Source: Buttiauxella brennerae ATCC 51605
GTDB lineage: Bacteria > Pseudomonadota > Gammaproteobacteria > Enterobacterales > Enterobacteriaceae
DNA length: 64,000 nt
NCBI RefSeq assembly: GCF_001654925.1
Contig: NZ_LXER01000007.1
Span: 1 to 64,000 of the forward strand
Reading direction: 5' to 3'
The notes beneath the pieces were generated by a model. That model made no database searches. It worked only from the letters and a program-made list of their open reading frames with translations, and was not told the origin of the DNA. Every line of letters begins with the position of its first letter. Position 1 is the stretch's first letter. This document shows positions 26,964-36,564 of the stretch, one piece after another. Made by a program: the position numbers and the translations under genes.

Positions 26964-28278
26964 TCCTTTGCCTCTGGCGCTCTGGTTAAGTAGCCGCCGC
27001 CATCCGCAACATATTGTGGCGTTTGAAGGGCCGCACTGTTTTACACAGGCAGACTTAATCAATGATGTGCAGCGTATCTATAGCTGGCTCAAAACTCAGC
27101 CAGGCGAGCGCTGGGCGCTGTGTTTTGACAATAGTTACGACTTTATCGCCGCGCTGCTGGCCACGCTTCATGCTGGAAAAACGCCGGTGCTTCCGGGTCA
27201 CAGCCGTGAAGCACAGCTGCGGGAACAGCAAATGCATTTCTGTGGCGTGCTGAGCGATACGCCGCTTAATCTCAGTTGCCGGGTGATGAACCCTCAAGTG
27301 TTAGCTTGTAAGGCCATTGAACCGTTTGAGGCCGTTACGGCAGATGCCGGCGTGGTGTTTTTCACCTCTGGCTCAACCGGAGAACCGGCTCAAATTTTTA
27401 AAACGGTGCGGGCGCTGGATGAAGAGATTGCCTGGCTCGCTACCTTATGGGGCGACAATTCAGGCGATTGCCGCGTGGTCGGCTCGGTGTCGCACCAGCA
27501 TCTCTACGGTTTCACGTTCCGCGTGATGCTGCCAATGTCGCTTGGGCTGCCGGGTGATGCGGCAATGATACATTTCCCTGAGCAACTGGCTGCACACTCG
27601 CTTCATCCTTTATTGTTTATCAGCAGCCCGGCCTTTCTCAAACGGCTAGATGGAAACCTGGCTGCGCCGGTTTTTAAACGGGTGATTTCTGCTGCTGGAA
27701 AACTTGATGACGACACCGCGCTTCAGGCGCGTTTATGGCTCAAAACAGCGGTGTCAGAAATCTATGGCACCACCGAAACTGGCGTGCTGGCGTGGCGTGA
27801 ACACTCGCAGCCAGCACCTGAATGGCAGCCTTTTCCGGCGGTGTGCTTTACCGAACAAGAAGATGGCTGGTGGGTTGAGTCGCCGCTGATTCACGAAGGA
27901 TGCAGGCCACTCGACGATATTCTCGAATTTACCGCGCAAGGGCGTTTCCGTTTATCAGGGCGCCGCGACCGCATCGTTAAAATCGAGGAAAAACGAGTTT
28001 CACTCAGTGAAATTGAACGGCGACTGCTGGCATTGCCCGGTATTAATGATGTTGCTGTGGTGCCGGTTGTACGTGGCAACCGTATTGCTCTTGGGGCAGT
28101 GGTGGTCGCGCCACAGTCCGATAATACCCATAAGCAACACTGGCGCGAAGCGCTCCGGGCCTGGCTTGAACCGATAGCTATTCCGCGCTACTGGCGCATC
28201 GTCGAGCGCATTCCTCTCAACAGCCAGAGCAAGCGATCATGGGCGCAATTACAGGAGTTATTTGATGAAACCCGTTGA
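26956..28278 (+). CDS. apeH: ApeH, aryl acyl-ACP ligase (AMP-binding)
   Basis: This 440-residue ANL-superfamily enzyme should adenylate an aryl acid, probably 4-hydroxybenzoate, and load it on an ACP as the polyene starter. The P-loop FFTSGSTGEPAQIFK lies near residue 135, the EIYGTTETGVLAW motif near residue 268, and the C-terminal hinge GRRDRIVKIEEKRVSL near residue 335. No ammonia lyase is present in this cluster, so the starter acid likely comes from chorismate via UbiC (inference). Confidence 0.87.
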   Translation: MNNPLPLALWLSSRRHPQHIVAFEGPHCFTQADLINDVQRIYSWLKTQPGERWALCFDNSYDFIAALLATLHAGKTPVLPGHSREAQLREQQMHFCGVLSDTPLNLSCRVMNPQVLACKAIEPFEAVTADAGVVFFTSGSTGEPAQIFKTVRALDEEIAWLATLWGDNSGDCRVVGSVSHQHLYGFTFRVMLPMSLGLPGDAAMIHFPEQLAAHSLHPLLFISSPAFLKRLDGNLAAPVFKRVISAAGKLDDDTALQARLWLKTAVSEIYGTTETGVLAWREHSQPAPEWQPFPAVCFTEQEDGWWVESPLIHEGCRPLDDILEFTAQGRFRLSGRRDRIVKIEEKRVSLSEIERRLLALPGINDVAVVPVVRGNRIALGAVVVAPQSDNTHKQHWREALRAWLEPIAIPRYWRIVERIPLNSQSKRSWAQLQELFDETR

Positions 28279-28615
28279 GTTACAGCGCGCGCAACCAGAG
28301 GTGGGGACATTATCCCTGCGGTTGAGCGTTCCGGCGACATTAAGCTGGTTTGCGGGGCATTTCCCCACTCAGCCGATATTACCTGGTGTTGCCCAACTTG
28401 ATTGGGTGATGGCCTATGGCGAAGAACTTGCACCAGGCATGCGTTTTAGCGCGATTGATAGCGTTAAATTCCAGCGTCCGATTGTTCCTGAAAACGAGCT
28501 GGAGTTGAACCTGCAATGGGACACTTCACGCAGCGTGCTGAGTTTTACATATACCGTTTTAAAGGATGGGGTCAGCGTTCCGGCCAGCAGTGGGAAAATT
28601 AAATTATGTCCGTAA
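28265..28615 (+). CDS. apeI: ApeI, hot-dog dehydratase (FabZ-like)
   Basis: This short 3-hydroxyacyl-ACP dehydratase of 116 residues has the catalytic His in WFAGHFPTQPILPGVAQLDW, in the place of the FabZ GHFP motif. It should form the conjugated double bonds of the polyene together with ApeP. The ATG at 28265 overlaps the end of apeH, and its stop overlaps the start of apeJ, as is usual in this cluster. Confidence 0.85.
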   Translation: MKPVELQRAQPEVGTLSLRLSVPATLSWFAGHFPTQPILPGVAQLDWVMAYGEELAPGMRFSAIDSVKFQRPIVPENELELNLQWDTSRSVLSFTYTVLKDGVSVPASSGKIKLCP

Positions 28616-30300
28616 CGCCTGCGGCTTTTCGCCCCTGCGTGGTGATCCCCTGTTATAACCACGGCGCGACGATGGCTTCAGTGCTGGCTCGCCTGCAACC
28701 CTTCGGCCTGCCATGCATTATTGTTGATGACGGCAGCGAGGCGGCAACCAGGCAGCAGCTAGCACAATTAACCGGCGTCACGCTTATCCCATTGGCAACC
28801 AACCAGGGAAAAGGGGAGGCGGTCACAGTCGGGCTGAAAGCGGCACAGCTGGCGGGTTTTACGCATGCCATCCAGCTTGATGCCGACGGGCAACATTGCA
28901 TTGAAGATGTACCGCGTTTTTTAGATGAAGCGCGTGCGCACCCCGAAAGCCTGATTTCTGGCATGCCGGAATATGACGACTCCGTACCGAAATCGCGCCT
29001 GTATGGGCGTTATATCACGCATGTATGGGTATGGATTGAAACCTTATCACTGTCACTAAAAGACAGCATGTGCGGTTTCCGGGTCTACCCACTCGCGGCA
29101 ACACTTGCGGTTATTGCAGAACAACCGCCCGGTAAACGGATGGATTTTGACACTGAAATCATGGTGCGTTTGTACTGGGCAGGCACCGACAGCCGGTTCT
29201 TACGCACCCGTGTGGTTTACCCGCCGGATGGCGTGTCGCATTTTGATGCGCTGGGCGATAACGTGCGCATTTCCTGGATGCATACCCGGTTGTTTTTTGG
29301 CATGTTGCCGCGCATTCCGGCGCTGCTTTCTCGCCGCCGTCAGAGTGCTCACTGGGCGCAAGTGCCTGAGCGTAAAGGGTTGGCGGGAATGCGTCTGATG
29401 CTGAATATCTACCAGCGCTTAGGTCGCAGGGCGTTTAACGCGCTGCTTTACCCGGTAGTGGCATGGATGTGGCTCACAGGAAGCACGCAGCGAAATGCGT
29501 CACAACAGTGGCTGGCCCGCGTGCGCCAACAGGCCGAACGGCAACAAATTGCCTTGCCGGAAGGGTTAAACAGCTATCGCCATTTTTTGCGATTTGGCGA
29601 TGCAATGCTGAACAAAATTGCTGCCTGGCGCGGCGATATTATCTGGGGGCGTGATATCGAATTTGCGCCCGGTAGTCGCGAAGTTTTGCAGCCGCAGGCT
29701 GGGCAGGGGAAGCTCATTCTTGCGGCGCATCTCGGCGATATCGAAGCCAGCCGTGCGCTGGCGCAAGTTGAAGCCGGGCTTATTATTAATGCGCTGGTGT
29801 TTACCGACCACGCGCAGCGTTTTCGCCAGATAATCGAAGAAATAGCGCCGCAGGCCGGGGTGAATTTGCTGCCGGTAAGCCACATCGGCCCGGAAACCGC
29901 GATGCTGTTGCAAGACAAACTGGATGCCGGCGAGTGGGTAGCGATTGTCGGTGATCGGCTTGCCGTCAACCCGCAACGCGGCGGTGAACGGCGTGTGTGC
30001 TGGAGCCCGTTTATGGGCAGCCCGGCCCCGTTCCCGCAGGGGCCGTTTATTTTGGCTGCCGCATTACGATGCCCGGTCATTCTGATGATGGTGCTGCGCG
30101 AGCAGGGCAAATTGCGCATCCACGCAGAACATGTTGCCGACCCGCTTTTATTACCGCGCGCTACGCGGCAGCAAGCGTTACAAGAACATATTGATCATTA
30201 CGCGCGGCGTCTTGAGTTTTACGCGCTGCGCTCGCCGCTCGATTGGTTTAATTTTTATGATTTCTGGCAATTGCCGCCAGAAAAGGAGTCCGGATGTTAA
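28606..30300 (+). CDS. apeJ: ApeJ, fused glycosyltransferase 2 and acyltransferase
   Basis: This is a two-domain protein of 564 residues. The first ~240 residues form a GT2 family glycosyltransferase (CVVIPCYNHGATMASVLARL, IIVDDGSEAATRQQ, QLDADGQHC). The second half (about 300-560) is an HtrB/LpxL-like lipid acyltransferase domain (ILAAHLGDIEASRALAQ, VAIVGDRLAVNPQRGGERRV). It probably assembles the glycolipid anchor to which the aryl polyene is attached; this is inference from the domains. It overlaps its neighbours on both sides. Confidence 0.87.
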   Translation: MSVTPAAFRPCVVIPCYNHGATMASVLARLQPFGLPCIIVDDGSEAATRQQLAQLTGVTLIPLATNQGKGEAVTVGLKAAQLAGFTHAIQLDADGQHCIEDVPRFLDEARAHPESLISGMPEYDDSVPKSRLYGRYITHVWVWIETLSLSLKDSMCGFRVYPLAATLAVIAEQPPGKRMDFDTEIMVRLYWAGTDSRFLRTRVVYPPDGVSHFDALGDNVRISWMHTRLFFGMLPRIPALLSRRRQSAHWAQVPERKGLAGMRLMLNIYQRLGRRAFNALLYPVVAWMWLTGSTQRNASQQWLARVRQQAERQQIALPEGLNSYRHFLRFGDAMLNKIAAWRGDIIWGRDIEFAPGSREVLQPQAGQGKLILAAHLGDIEASRALAQVEAGLIINALVFTDHAQRFRQIIEEIAPQAGVNLLPVSHIGPETAMLLQDKLDAGEWVAIVGDRLAVNPQRGGERRVCWSPFMGSPAPFPQGPFILAAALRCPVILMMVLREQGKLRIHAEHVADPLLLPRATRQQALQEHIDHYARRLEFYALRSPLDWFNFYDFWQLPPEKESGC

Positions 30301-30719
30301 ATGACCCACGTTTTACCGTGGAGATCAGCATCAAAGTCCCATTCCATGATGTCGATGCGATGGGGGTTGTGTGGCACGGTAATTATTTTCGCTACTTTGA
30401 AGTGGCGCGAGAAGCGTTACTGAACCAGTTTGATTATGGCTACCGCGCCATGAGTGAGTCCGGTTATGTCTGGCCGGTCGTTGATACGCGGGTTAAATAT
30501 CGAAATGCAGTAAAATTCGAACAACAGATTCTGGTGCGTGCCAGCGTGCTGGAATATGAAAACCGCCTGAAAATCGGCTACGAAATTGTTGATGCCGAAA
30601 GCGGCAAACGGACCACGTCGGGTTACACCATTCAGGTTGCCGTTGAGGCAACAAGTGGAGAGCTTTGTTTTGTCTCCCCTCAGATTCTTTTTGAACGCAT
30701 GGGCTTGAGTCATGAATAA
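30294..30719 (+). CDS. apeK: ApeK, hot-dog thioesterase (4HBT/YbgC-like)
   Basis: This 141-residue thioesterase has the family signature PFHDVDAMGVVWHGNYFRYFEVARE, with the catalytic Asp in DVDAMG. It could release finished or stalled polyene chains from the ACPs. It overlaps apeJ by seven bases at its start and apeL by eight at its end. Confidence 0.86.
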   Translation: MLNDPRFTVEISIKVPFHDVDAMGVVWHGNYFRYFEVAREALLNQFDYGYRAMSESGYVWPVVDTRVKYRNAVKFEQQILVRASVLEYENRLKIGYEIVDAESGKRTTSGYTIQVAVEATSGELCFVSPQILFERMGLSHE

Positions 30720-31317
30720 GATTATTTTAATAGCCTTGCTGTTTATCAGTTGTACGGCGAGCGCAATAACCCTTGATGATGTGCGTAGCACTTTTGCCTC
30801 GCAGTCTGTGGTGCGGGCGAAATTCCAGCAAGAGCGCCAAATCAGCGGAATGGCGCAACCGCTGCACTCCAGCGGTGAAGTGCTGATCGCAAAAAATAAA
30901 GGTTTGTGGTGGCAGCAACAGCACCCCTTCCCGATGACACTGGTGCTTGATGACCGCCATATGGCGCAAATCATGGGTAGCCAGGCGCCACAAGTGATTA
31001 CCGCCGACAGCAACCCGCAAATGTTTCAGTTCAATCACCTTCTGCGAGCTTTATTCGAGGCAGACCGTAAAGTGCTGGATGAGAACTTTACCAGCGCGTT
31101 TACCGACCAGGGTAACGGCAAGTGGCAACTGGTATTAACGCCTGTCACCACGCCGCTCGATAAGCTGTTTAGCACCATTACTTTGCAGGGCGATAAGTAC
31201 CTTAATCGCATTGCGCTGAATGATTTGCAGGGCGATTTCACTGAAATCACCTTTAGCGACCACCGACCGGAACCACGAAAACTGACCCATGAAGAGCAGC
31301 AGCGCTTCGCATTCTGA
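30712..31317 (+). CDS. apeL: ApeL, LolA-like periplasmic carrier
   Basis: This 201-residue protein has a signal peptide (MNKIILIALLFISCTASA) and a LolA-type lipoprotein-carrier fold (TLDDVRSTFASQSVVRAKFQQERQ, LHSSGEVLIAKNKGLWW, LNDLQGDFTEITFSDH). It likely ferries the lipidated aryl polyene across the periplasm. Together with ApeM and ApeN it forms the export half of the cluster. Confidence 0.84.
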   Translation: MNKIILIALLFISCTASAITLDDVRSTFASQSVVRAKFQQERQISGMAQPLHSSGEVLIAKNKGLWWQQQHPFPMTLVLDDRHMAQIMGSQAPQVITADSNPQMFQFNHLLRALFEADRKVLDENFTSAFTDQGNGKWQLVLTPVTTPLDKLFSTITLQGDKYLNRIALNDLQGDFTEITFSDHRPEPRKLTHEEQQRFAF

Positions 31318-33622
31318 TATGCACCGCCGCCTTGCGTGGGGTTGGCTTGCCATCGTCACTCTGTTGGTCGCGCTGTTGTGCACTTTGTTGCCGAAGGCCC
31401 GGCTGGATAGCAGCGTGTTGTCGCTGCTGCCTGCCAGTAGCCTGGGGAAAATCCCGCCGCAAATTGAGAACGGTTTTTTACAGCGTCTTGATCGGCAGAT
31501 GATGTGGATGGTAAGCCCCGGTAACACGGCGGATCCCGCTGCAGCCCAGTGGTGGCAATCGCAACTGCAACAGCAACCGTTCCTGCAAAATGTGCAGGGG
31601 CCGATGGATGCCAAAGGCCAGCAAGAGTGGGGGAAATTCTACTTCGAGCATCGCAATGGTCTGGTTGATAACCAGACCCGCAGCCGGTTGCAAAATGGCG
31701 GAGAAGCGCAGGCACAGTGGGTGTTGTCGCAACTCTATTCAGCGTTTTCGGGTGTCAGTGGAAAAGAGCTGGCTAACGATCCGCTGATGCTGGTGCGTGG
31801 TTCGCAATTGGCGCTGCAACAAACTGCCAGCCAGATGCGGCTGCAAAACGGCTGGCTGGTGGCGCGTGATAAACAGGGGCGCTACTGGTATTTGTTGCAC
31901 GGTGAGCTGAAAGGTTCGTCGTTTGATATGCAGCAAGGGCGTGCAGCCGTTGAGCAATTGCGGGTTTTGCACAACAACCTCAAGCAGCATTTTCCGCAGG
32001 CTGAGGTGATGTCACGCGGCACGCTATTTTATAGCGATTATGCGAGCCAGCAGGCAAAGCACGATGTTTCAACGCTGGGACTGGCGACAGTGATTGGCGT
32101 GCTGTTGCTGGTGCTTGCGGTGTTTCGCTCGGTACGGCCCTTGCTATTGTGTGCCACATCGGTCGCCATCGGCGCACTGGCAGGCACCGCTATCACGCTG
32201 CTGTGCTTTGGTGAATTGCACCTGATGACGCTGGTGATGAGCATGAGCATCGTCGGGGTTTCGGCCGATTACACGTTGTATTACCTCACCGAACGCATGG
32301 TACATGGCGGGGAAAACTCGCCGATTGAAAGCCTGCGCAAAGTGCTTCCTGCTTTACTACTGGCACTGGCGACGACGGCTATTGCTTACCTGATTATGAT
32401 CCTCGCACCGTTCCCTGGGATTCGCCAACTGGCGGTGTTTGCCGCCAGCGGTTTGATAGCCTCCTGCCTGACCGTGGTGTGTTGGTATCCGTTTGCGGTG
32501 CGCGGTTTACCCGTAAGGCCCGTGCCGTGCAGCCGGTTGCTCACTGCGTGGCTTGACGCATGGCAGCACAAAAAAGCGGTGCGCATTGGGGTACCGCTCG
32601 CGTTGCTGGTCATGAGTCTTGTCGGAATAGCCTCTTTAAAAATTAATGACGATATCGCCAGCTTCCAGGCACTGCCAAAGGATTTGGTGCAGGAAGAGCA
32701 GGCAATAACTGCGTTAACCGGGCAGGGGATGGACCAAAAATGGTTCGTGGTTTACGGCGATACTGCCGAGCAAACGCTGCAACGGCTGGAAAAGCTCGCA
32801 CCTGAACTGGATGCCGCGCAAAAAAGCAAAGCCATCGGCAGTTACCGCATGATCCCGCTCGCCTCTCTTGAGCAGCAACAGGCTGATTTACGTTTGCTGA
32901 GCGAAGCCGCGCCTGTGTTACAAAAACGCCTTGCTGAAAGCGGCATCACTGTCAGCGCGCCAAATCTACAGCAAATGGCGGTCACGCCCGATATCTGGCA
33001 AAAAAGTGTTATCAGTAGCGGCTGGCGCTTGTTGTGGTTGTCTCTGCCCGATGGCAAAAGCGGCGCGCTGGTGCCGGTGAGCGGTGTTTATAACAGTGCG
33101 GCCCTCGGCGAGATTGCGGCAAAAATCCCGGGTGTGAGTTGGGTTGACCGAAAAGTGATGTTCAATGAACTGTTCAGCCATTTCCGCAGCTTGTTGGCGG
33201 GTTTACTGGCGGCGGCTGTGGTGGTGATTGCGCTCAGCTACGTGTTGCGGCTTGGCGTAAAACGCGGTTTGCTCAATGTGGTGCCTTCGCTGTTATCGCT
33301 GGGCGGCGGGCTTGCAGCACTTGCCTTTAGCGGTCATGCGCTGAACCTGTTCTCATTGCTGGCGTTAGTGCTGGTGCTAGGTATCGGTATCAATTACACA
33401 TTATTCTTTAGTAACCCACGTGGCACGCCGATGACTTCGCTGCTGGCCATTAGCGTGGCATTGCTGACTACACTTTTCACCTTAGGCATGCTGGTCTTTA
33501 GCCAGACACAAGCCATCGCAAGTTTTGGTATTGTGCTGAGTTGCGGGATCTTCTGTGCATTTTTGACGGCCCCACTAGCCTTATCGACATCTGGCCACGG
33601 AGAGGGAAAGAGAGAAAAATGA
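31289..33622 (+). CDS. apeM: ApeM, MMPL/RND-type lipid exporter
   Basis: This 777-residue inner-membrane RND-superfamily transporter (COG4258 type) has two six-helix halves, each preceded by a large periplasmic domain. Helix clusters include LGLATVIGVLLLVLAVFRSV, the motif VSADYTLYYLTERMVH near residue 330 and, in the second half, VLGIGINYTLFFSNPRG. It probably extracts the aryl polyene lipid from the inner membrane. The start at 31289 overlaps apeL by 29 bases; Met at 31319, just after the apeL stop, is an alternative. The apeM stop overlaps the apeN ATG. Confidence 0.86.
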   Translation: MKSSSASHSDMHRRLAWGWLAIVTLLVALLCTLLPKARLDSSVLSLLPASSLGKIPPQIENGFLQRLDRQMMWMVSPGNTADPAAAQWWQSQLQQQPFLQNVQGPMDAKGQQEWGKFYFEHRNGLVDNQTRSRLQNGGEAQAQWVLSQLYSAFSGVSGKELANDPLMLVRGSQLALQQTASQMRLQNGWLVARDKQGRYWYLLHGELKGSSFDMQQGRAAVEQLRVLHNNLKQHFPQAEVMSRGTLFYSDYASQQAKHDVSTLGLATVIGVLLLVLAVFRSVRPLLLCATSVAIGALAGTAITLLCFGELHLMTLVMSMSIVGVSADYTLYYLTERMVHGGENSPIESLRKVLPALLLALATTAIAYLIMILAPFPGIRQLAVFAASGLIASCLTVVCWYPFAVRGLPVRPVPCSRLLTAWLDAWQHKKAVRIGVPLALLVMSLVGIASLKINDDIASFQALPKDLVQEEQAITALTGQGMDQKWFVVYGDTAEQTLQRLEKLAPELDAAQKSKAIGSYRMIPLASLEQQQADLRLLSEAAPVLQKRLAESGITVSAPNLQQMAVTPDIWQKSVISSGWRLLWLSLPDGKSGALVPVSGVYNSAALGEIAAKIPGVSWVDRKVMFNELFSHFRSLLAGLLAAAVVVIALSYVLRLGVKRGLLNVVPSLLSLGGGLAALAFSGHALNLFSLLALVLVLGIGINYTLFFSNPRGTPMTSLLAISVALLTTLFTLGMLVFSQTQAIASFGIVLSCGIFCAFLTAPLALSTSGHGEGKREK

Positions 33623-34194
33623 AAAAATTACCGACTCTGGTTTTACTGCTTAGCGCGCTATTTCTCAGCGCGTGCAGTGCGCCGAAACAAGATAGCAACA
33701 GGCCGCAGGCCTGGTTGAAACCCGGCACGTTAGTGATGCTGCCTGCGCCGGGAATTACGCCGTCCATCACCGAGCAACAGTTGTTGAGCGCGCATGTAAA
33801 AGGCAAAACGCAGTCGTTGATGGTGCTACTCAATGCCGATCAGCAGAAAATCTTGCTGGCAGGGCTTTCGCCGTTAGGGATCCGTTTATTCCGCCTGACC
33901 TATGATCAGAATGGTATCAAGACTGAACAATCCATTACGCTGCCAGAATTACCTCCAGCCAGTCAGGTTCTTGCCGATATTATGTTGAGTTACTGGCCGA
34001 TAAGCGCCTGGCAGCCGCAATTGCCAAAGGGCTGGACGCTGAAAGATATCGACGCGCGCCGCGAATTGCGCGACGACCAGGGTGAGCTTATCGAAACTAT
34101 CCAGTATCTCACGCGTAACGGAAGTCGCCAGCCGGTGAGCGTGCATCATCACCGTTTCGGCTACGTCATTAACATTCAACATTTGAGCAGCTAA
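33619..34194 (+). CDS. apeN: ApeN, DUF3261-type outer-membrane lipoprotein
   Basis: This 191-residue lipoprotein has a clear signal and lipobox (MKKLPTLVLLLSALFLSAC, Cys19). The rest resembles DUF3261, a LolB-like fold found in aryl polyene clusters. It may receive the product at the outer membrane. The start at 33619 overlaps the apeM stop in an ATGA and follows a GAGAG ribosome site; the longer in-frame start at 33541 would hide the signal peptide. Confidence 0.84.
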   Translation: MKKLPTLVLLLSALFLSACSAPKQDSNRPQAWLKPGTLVMLPAPGITPSITEQQLLSAHVKGKTQSLMVLLNADQQKILLAGLSPLGIRLFRLTYDQNGIKTEQSITLPELPPASQVLADIMLSYWPISAWQPQLPKGWTLKDIDARRELRDDQGELIETIQYLTRNGSRQPVSVHHHRFGYVINIQHLSS

Positions 34195-34196
34195 TT

Positions 34197-35369
34197 ATGA
34201 TTACCTTAACGGCTGCCGGAATGGTCAATGCATTGGGCAATAATCTTGACGAGATCGCCGCAAATTTGCAGGCAAACACCGCGCCGGGTATGGGGCTGGA
34301 TACTGACGGCTGGTTGCAGCAGGGCGAGTGTTGGGTCGGGCGGGTGACGGGTGAGTTACCGGCTATTCCTGCCGATATGCCGCACTATAACAGCCGTAAT
34401 AATCGTTTGTTGCTCGCGGCACTTGCACAAATTCGCCCGCAGGTTGATGAAGCCATCGCACGCTACGGAAACGAGCGTGTCGCGGTCATTCTAGGCACCA
34501 GCACTTCCGGGCTGGATGAAGGTGACCGCATGGTGAGCGCAAGCCACGCGGGCACGCCGTCTGCGGCTTATCGCTACGGTCAGCAGGAACTCGGCGACCC
34601 GTCGCGTTTTCTCAGTGACTACCTGCAATTGTTCGGCCCTGCGTTGACTATCTCAACGGCGTGTTCTTCCAGTGCGCGCGCGCTGATCACCGGTAAACGG
34701 TTGATTGAGTCGGGCATGGTCGATGCTGTTATCGTCGGCGGCGCTGATTCGCTGAGCCGTATGCCTATCAACGGTTTTGACAGCCTTGAGTCGTTGAGTA
34801 ACGCGCGCTGTAAACCCTTTAGCGCCGGGCGCAACGGTATCACTATCGGTGAAGCTGGGGTGTTGATTTTACTGACCAAAGAGCCGGGAAAAGTGTGTTT
34901 GCTGGGGGTTGGCGAATCGTCAGATGCCTGGCATATGTCAGCACCACACCCGGAAGGCGTCGGGGCTGTTCGCGCCATTAAGATGGCGTTGCATGAGGCA
35001 AAACTCTCAGCCGAAGAGATTGGCTATATTAATATGCACGGCACCGCCACGCGTCTGAATGACGAAATTGAGTCGAAAGTGGTGAATCAAATTTTTGGTG
35101 AAAGCGTACCGGCGAGCTCCACTAAACACCTGACGGGCCATACATTAGGCGCTGCCGGGGCTTGTGAAGCGGTGCTGTGTTATCTGCTGCTGACGCGAAA
35201 CTTGCTGTTGCCTGCGCAAGATTTCACTGACGCGCATCAAGACCTGACCCTCGCCGCATGTGGTTTACTCACCGCGCCACAACCATTCACTAAACCAATT
35301 ATGCTTTCGAACTCATTTGCTTTTGGCGGTAATAATGCCTGCCTGATTTTTGGAGTTTCCCATGACTGA
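34197..35369 (+). CDS. apeO: ApeO, ketosynthase
   Basis: This 390-residue beta-ketoacyl-ACP synthase is FabF-like and elongates the polyene. The Cys-His-His triad is complete: Cys in TISTACSSSARAL (~158), His in INMHGTATRLNDE (~281) and His in KHLTGHTLGAAGA (~312). In characterised systems it acts with ApeC as a heterodimer. It starts two bases after apeN and overlaps apeP by eight bases. Confidence 0.9.
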   Translation: MITLTAAGMVNALGNNLDEIAANLQANTAPGMGLDTDGWLQQGECWVGRVTGELPAIPADMPHYNSRNNRLLLAALAQIRPQVDEAIARYGNERVAVILGTSTSGLDEGDRMVSASHAGTPSAAYRYGQQELGDPSRFLSDYLQLFGPALTISTACSSSARALITGKRLIESGMVDAVIVGGADSLSRMPINGFDSLESLSNARCKPFSAGRNGITIGEAGVLILLTKEPGKVCLLGVGESSDAWHMSAPHPEGVGAVRAIKMALHEAKLSAEEIGYINMHGTATRLNDEIESKVVNQIFGESVPASSTKHLTGHTLGAAGACEAVLCYLLLTRNLLLPAQDFTDAHQDLTLAACGLLTAPQPFTKPIMLSNSFAFGGNNACLIFGVSHD

Positions 35370-35820
35370 TTTTCTTGCCCCCCATCACTATTTACCTCAC
35401 GAAGCGCCAATGTGCCTGCTCGAATCGGTAGTGGCGGTGGAACAAGAAAGTGCGCATTGCCGGGTGACAGTCAACCGCGCTGGGGTGCTTGCACCGTTTT
35501 TAAATGCTGACGGTAATTTGCCCGGCTGGTTTGCCATTGAACTGATTGCCCAGACGGTGGGCGTGTGGTCAGGCTGGCATGCGATGAATAACGGTGAAGA
35601 AGCAAGCCTCGTCGGCATGCTGCTGGGCGGGCGCGGGATCCGCTGCCCGGCAGGAGCAATGGCTAATGATTTGGTGCTGGATTGTCACGTCACGCTGCTG
35701 ATGCGTGATGAAAAGATTGGTAGTTTTGAAGGGCAAATTCTCGTAGACGGCAACGTACTGGCGAGCGGGCGAATTAATACTTATCAGCCTGATAATAAAG
35801 AATTAAAACAATTATTTTGA
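35362..35820 (+). CDS. apeP: ApeP, hot-dog 3-hydroxyacyl-ACP dehydratase
   Basis: This second dehydratase of the cluster has 152 residues. It has the FabA/FabZ-type His in HHYLPHEAPMCLLESVV and the conserved acidic helix WFAIELIAQTVGVWSGWHAM. It likely works with ApeI on chains of different length. The ATG at 35362 lies within the end of apeO; the ORF extends four codons upstream without support. Confidence 0.86.
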   Translation: MTDFLAPHHYLPHEAPMCLLESVVAVEQESAHCRVTVNRAGVLAPFLNADGNLPGWFAIELIAQTVGVWSGWHAMNNGEEASLVGMLLGGRGIRCPAGAMANDLVLDCHVTLLMRDEKIGSFEGQILVDGNVLASGRINTYQPDNKELKQLF

Positions 35821-35832
35821 TGGGATAGCAAG

Positions 35833-36564
35833 ATGACACAAACGGTATTAGTAACCGGCGCCAGCAAGGGGATTGGCAAAGCAATAGCTCTGGGGCTAGC
35901 CGCTGACGGTTTTGCCGTGGTGGTGCATTATCATCGTGACGAAGCGGGCGCACTGGATACGCTTGAGCAAATAACGGCACAGGGCGGGACCGGGCGCGTG
36001 ATGCAGTTTGATAGCGCTGACCGCAGCCAGTGCCGCAGCGTGATTGAATCTGACATCGAAACCCACGGCGCATATTGGGGCGTGGTCAACAACGCGGGTA
36101 TGACTCGCGATGGCGCATTCCCGGCGTTAAGCGATGAAGACTGGGACGGCGTGATTCGTACCAATCTCGACAGTTTTTATAATGTGATTCAACCCTGTGT
36201 CATGCCAATGATTGGGCTGCGCAAAGGCGGGCGAATCATTACGCTCTCGTCGGTTTCTGGCCTGATGGGCAACCGGGGGCAAGTGAACTACAGCGCGGCA
36301 AAAGCGGGCATTATTGGTGCCACGAAAGCGCTGGCCATCGAACTGGCAAAGCGCAAAATCACCGTAAACTGTATTGCTCCGGGTTTGATTGATACCGGCA
36401 TGATTGAGATGGAAGAGGCGGCGCTTACTGAAGCGATGCGTATGATTCCACTGCAACGTATGGGCCAGCCCGAAGAAGTGGCGGGACTTGCGCGTTACCT
36501 GATGTCACCTGTTGCGGGCTACGTTACGCGCCAGGTTATCTCCATCAATGGAGGTATGTTGTGA
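35833..36564 (+). CDS. apeQ: ApeQ, 3-oxoacyl-ACP reductase (FabG-like SDR)
   Basis: This short-chain dehydrogenase of 243 residues reduces the beta-keto group with NADPH. The cofactor motif VTGASKGIGKAIALG is at the N-terminus, NNAGMTRDG lies near residue 88, and the catalytic Ser-Tyr-Lys appears as TLSSVSG and NYSAAKAG (~138-156). It is very similar to housekeeping FabG, but its place between apeP and apeR shows a dedicated role. Its stop overlaps the GTG start of apeR. Confidence 0.9.
   Translation: MTQTVLVTGASKGIGKAIALGLAADGFAVVVHYHRDEAGALDTLEQITAQGGTGRVMQFDSADRSQCRSVIESDIETHGAYWGVVNNAGMTRDGAFPALSDEDWDGVIRTNLDSFYNVIQPCVMPMIGLRKGGRIITLSSVSGLMGNRGQVNYSAAKAGIIGATKALAIELAKRKITVNCIAPGLIDTGMIEMEEAALTEAMRMIPLQRMGQPEEVAGLARYLMSPVAGYVTRQVISINGGML

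Noticed and set aside
32386-32613. Short minus-strand frames inside apeM and neighbouring cluster genes
   Set aside because: High-GC coding DNA gives long antisense frames; none has a start context or domain.
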